A stretch of 64,000 nt of DNA from UBA5109 sp964606735. Lineage in GTDB: Bacteria; Pseudomonadota; Gammaproteobacteria; Pseudomonadales; Pseudohongiellaceae. Below are positions 62,449-64,000 of the stretch, in pieces (position 1 is the first letter of the stretch; every line of letters starts with the position of its first letter). The stretch is taken from positions 89,819 through 153,818 of the forward strand of contig CAZSHI010000001.1 in assembly GCA_964606735.1 (NCBI GenBank). The letters run 5' to 3'. The translations under genes were made by a program, and so were the position numbers. The notes under the pieces are model-generated. The model searched no databases. It saw only the letters and a program-made list of their open reading frames with translations, and was not told the origin of the DNA.

Positions 62449-62895
62449 TTAATTGCTTAGTTGTAGATGACGGATCGCAGCCTGCAGTGCGAGTTCATAG
62501 CATTGCGTCCCCAGGCCGATAATGCATCCAGAAGAAATATCCGACAGGAATGAATGGTGACGGAACTCTTCACGGGCAAATACATTGGAAATATGCACTT
62601 CGATAAAGGGCACATTGACCCCGAGCAGGGCATCGCGCAGTGCGATACTGGTGTGAGTGAGTGAGGCAGCGTTGATGATTATCATGCCGACATTGTCTTT
62701 TCCGGCCCGATGAATCCGCTCGAGCAGTTCATGTTCAGCGTTGCTTTGCAGAAAGTCGATGTCAAGCTTGGCTGCGGTTGCCTGTTCTTGCAGGGCAGCA
62801 TTGATTTGCTCAAGTGTCTGCGAGCCATAAATAGAAGTCTCACGCTGGCCTAGCAGGTTGAGATTGGGTCCGTTGATGACGAGAATACTGCTCAT
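62449..62895 (-). CDS. aroQ: type II 3-dehydroquinate dehydratase
   Basis: The 148-residue enzyme has LVINGPNLNLLGQRE with the catalytic Tyr in SIYGSQTLEQI, QSNAEHELLERIH, IINAASLTHTSIALRDAL and FIEVHISNVFAREEFRHHSF. It is the third step of the shikimate pathway. It opens the operon aroQ-accB-accC-prmA, and a candidate promoter lies about 40 bases upstream. Confidence 0.98.
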   Translation of the reverse strand: MSSILVINGPNLNLLGQRETSIYGSQTLEQINAALQEQATAAKLDIDFLQSNAEHELLERIHRAGKDNVGMIIINAASLTHTSIALRDALLGVNVPFIEVHISNVFAREEFRHHSFLSDISSGCIIGLGTQCYELALQAAIRHLQLSN

Positions 62896-62935
62896 GTGTC
62901 ACTGTTTGTGAAGTTACTCTTAGAGTTAGCTGCTC

Positions 62936-62963
62936 ATTTTACGATCTTAGACGCAAATGTCAG
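62936..62963 (-). promoter_or_regulatory. aroQ: candidate promoter of the aroQ-accB-accC operon
   Basis: On the - strand CTGACA (62958-62963) is followed after 16 bases by TAAAAT (62936-62941), about 40 bases before the aroQ ATG. Matches to sigma-70 boxes are 5 of 6 each. Judged by eye. Confidence 0.45.
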
Positions 62964-63046
62964 CAAATTTTACGATATTTTGTTAAGAATCTGGCAGTTT
63001 TTCAGCCATTAGGGGGCAAATCAGGCCAGTAACTCGTGTTTTCCTA

Positions 63047-63553
63047 TCATTCAGCAGCAGTTTCGAGCACTTCCAGTGTGACTTGTTGTGTCTGCATCGG
63101 GTAGCAATAGCGCTCCTCGGCACAGCCCTGGTAATTCAGGCTGAGGGTAATACTGCTATCCAGCGAGTCAGGATCAAAAGGAATACGCACCAGCACTTGC
63201 TGGTAATAGACTTCGACGTCGCCGAAGAATTCATCATGGTGGGAGACACCGGCGGGTATCTGCGGATTTGCCAGATCGCCATCACCCAGCGGGGTGAACC
63301 GCAGGCTGTCACGATAGAGGTAGTAACCGTCTTCAATTTGCCAGTTGAGCACGATGGTATTGGGTGTTTCTATGTAGGCATTGAGATTGAAGGCGGATTC
63401 TGCCGGTCGCAATGACTGCAGGGCATTGGTATTCAGTGGGGCGTTATTGAATATATTGCTCGAAGTGGCTGCGCTGCCCAGTTGAGCCTGCGCAAGTCCC
63501 GCAGCGCTCATGCCGTAAAGTATCAGAATTGTAAAAATTACCCTGGGCATCAT
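63047..63553 (-). CDS. stand-alone DsbD alpha (N-terminal) domain protein
   Basis: The 168-residue product has a signal peptide (ILYGMSAAGLAQAQ) and a DsbD alpha domain: IEDGYYLYRDSLRF, GVSHHDEFFGDVEVYYQQVLV, and the YQGCAEERYCYP motif with the two redox Cys. The family's eight-helix membrane domain and the thioredoxin domain that normally follow are absent; only ~150 bases separate it from aroQ. The full DsbD lies in this position in relatives, so the gene is either truncated or split, with the rest elsewhere. Confidence 0.85.
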   Translation of the reverse strand: MMPRVIFTILILYGMSAAGLAQAQLGSAATSSNIFNNAPLNTNALQSLRPAESAFNLNAYIETPNTIVLNWQIEDGYYLYRDSLRFTPLGDGDLANPQIPAGVSHHDEFFGDVEVYYQQVLVRIPFDPDSLDSSITLSLNYQGCAEERYCYPMQTQQVTLEVLETAAE

Positions 63554-63577
63554 TATGGTGACTGGTTGGCTGGGTGA

Positions 63578-64000
63578 TTATTCCTGATAACGCTCAAAGA
63601 TTAGCGTGGCATTGGTGCCACCAAAACCAAATGAATTGGACATCACGGCATTGAGTTTGACATCTTCAAGGAGCTCTCTGGCGATGGGGGCATCAGCGAT
63701 TTCCGGATCCAGATTATCGATATTAGCCGAAGCAGCAATAAAGTTATTTTCCATCATCAATAGCGAATAAATGGCTTCCTGTACGCCTGCAGCTCCAAGC
63801 GAGTGTCCGGAGAGTGATTTGGTGGAATTTATTACCGGTATATTGTCGCCAAAGACTTCCCTGACGGCCTGAATTTCCCTGACATCGCCAACCGGAGTGC
63901 TGGTGCCATGGGCATTGATGTAATCAATGTCCTGTTTGCTGCTGGCGAGAGCCATTTTCATGCAGCGCACCGCGCCCTCACCGGAAGGGGCGACCATGTC
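63578..64000 (-). CDS. fabB: beta-ketoacyl-ACP synthase I (FabB), C-terminal part
   Basis: The frame runs off the window end, leaving the last ~140 residues. They include YINAHGTSTPVGDVREI with catalytic His, STKSLSGHSLGAAGVQEAIYSLL with the second His, and SNSFGFGGTNATLIFE, which fit FabB better than FabF. It condenses malonyl-ACP in fatty-acid elongation, including the unsaturated branch. The N-terminus with the active Cys is outside the window. Confidence 0.9.
   Translation of the reverse strand, partial: DMVAPSGEGAVRCMKMALASSKQDIDYINAHGTSTPVGDVREIQAVREVFGDNIPVINSTKSLSGHSLGAAGVQEAIYSLLMMENNFIAASANIDNLDPEIADAPIARELLEDVKLNAVMSNSFGFGGTNATLIFERYQE

Overview
The window is chromosomal DNA from a gammaproteobacterium. 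Much of the gene order matches what I remember of Pseudomonas: tRNA-Ile(CAT)-rpoD-dnaG-yqeY-rpsU; tsaD-folB-folK; cca; apaH-apaG-rsmA-pdxA-surA-lptD facing amgK-murU; rpe-trpE-trpG-trpC facing a Vfr-type crp and osmC; and coq7-purD-purH-fis-dusB-prmA-accC-accB-aroQ. Several genes expected in that order are absent (plsY, trpD, a gph-type phosphatase), and the accessory genes (DUF6152, many secreted proteins of unknown function) resemble those of marine gammaproteobacteria. I infer a Pseudomonadales/Cellvibrionales-type organism that is not Pseudomonas itself. Genus cannot be settled from this sequence.

Layout. 1-5.9 kb: the end of an alpha/beta hydrolase, then a copper island (CopL-like protein, CopA oxidase, CopB, a Cu/Zn-type permease) meeting head-on a two-gene HupE/membrane-anchored pair. 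6.1-9.6 kb: an RNA-processing type beta-CASP nuclease and two exported alpha/beta hydrolases, one without its serine nucleophile. 9.7-14.6 kb: tRNA-Ile2 and the macromolecular-synthesis operon rpsU-yqeY-dnaG-rpoD. 14.9-29.3 kb: an accessory block of almost entirely exported proteins lying between rpsU and tsaD, which are normally divergent neighbours. It holds a lipoprotein amidohydrolase, two paralogous TPR/TonB-like proteins, four related secreted proteins of unknown function, a DUF6152 protein, a Sel1-repeat protein, a metallo-beta-lactamase-fold protein with an altered metal motif, a lectin-like protein and MltD. Inside it is a tandem duplication with a deleted gene and a tract of perfect identity.

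29.4-43 kb: housekeeping genes for tRNA modification (tsaD), pterin/folate synthesis (folB, folK, a dehydratase, a pteridine reductase), tRNA 3'-end addition (cca), the apaH-apaG-rsmA-pdxA-surA-lptD outer-membrane/ribosome operon, and the amgK-murU peptidoglycan-recycling pair. The pdxA gene appears to start with ATT. 43-53 kb: rpe-trpE-trpG-trpC-dgkA, a sulfotransferase, uup, deaD, crp and osmC. 53-64 kb: one long minus-strand cluster for ubiquinone (coq7), purines (purD, purH), Fis/DusB, a zinc-ribbon membrane protein, PrmA, acetyl-CoA carboxylase (accC, accB) and aroQ, then a stand-alone DsbD alpha domain and the end of fabB.

No stretch over about 300 bases lacks a gene or RNA. I saw no CRISPR array, insertion sequence, prophage or replication origin. 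Gene functions are assigned from recognised motifs and context; no database search was possible.
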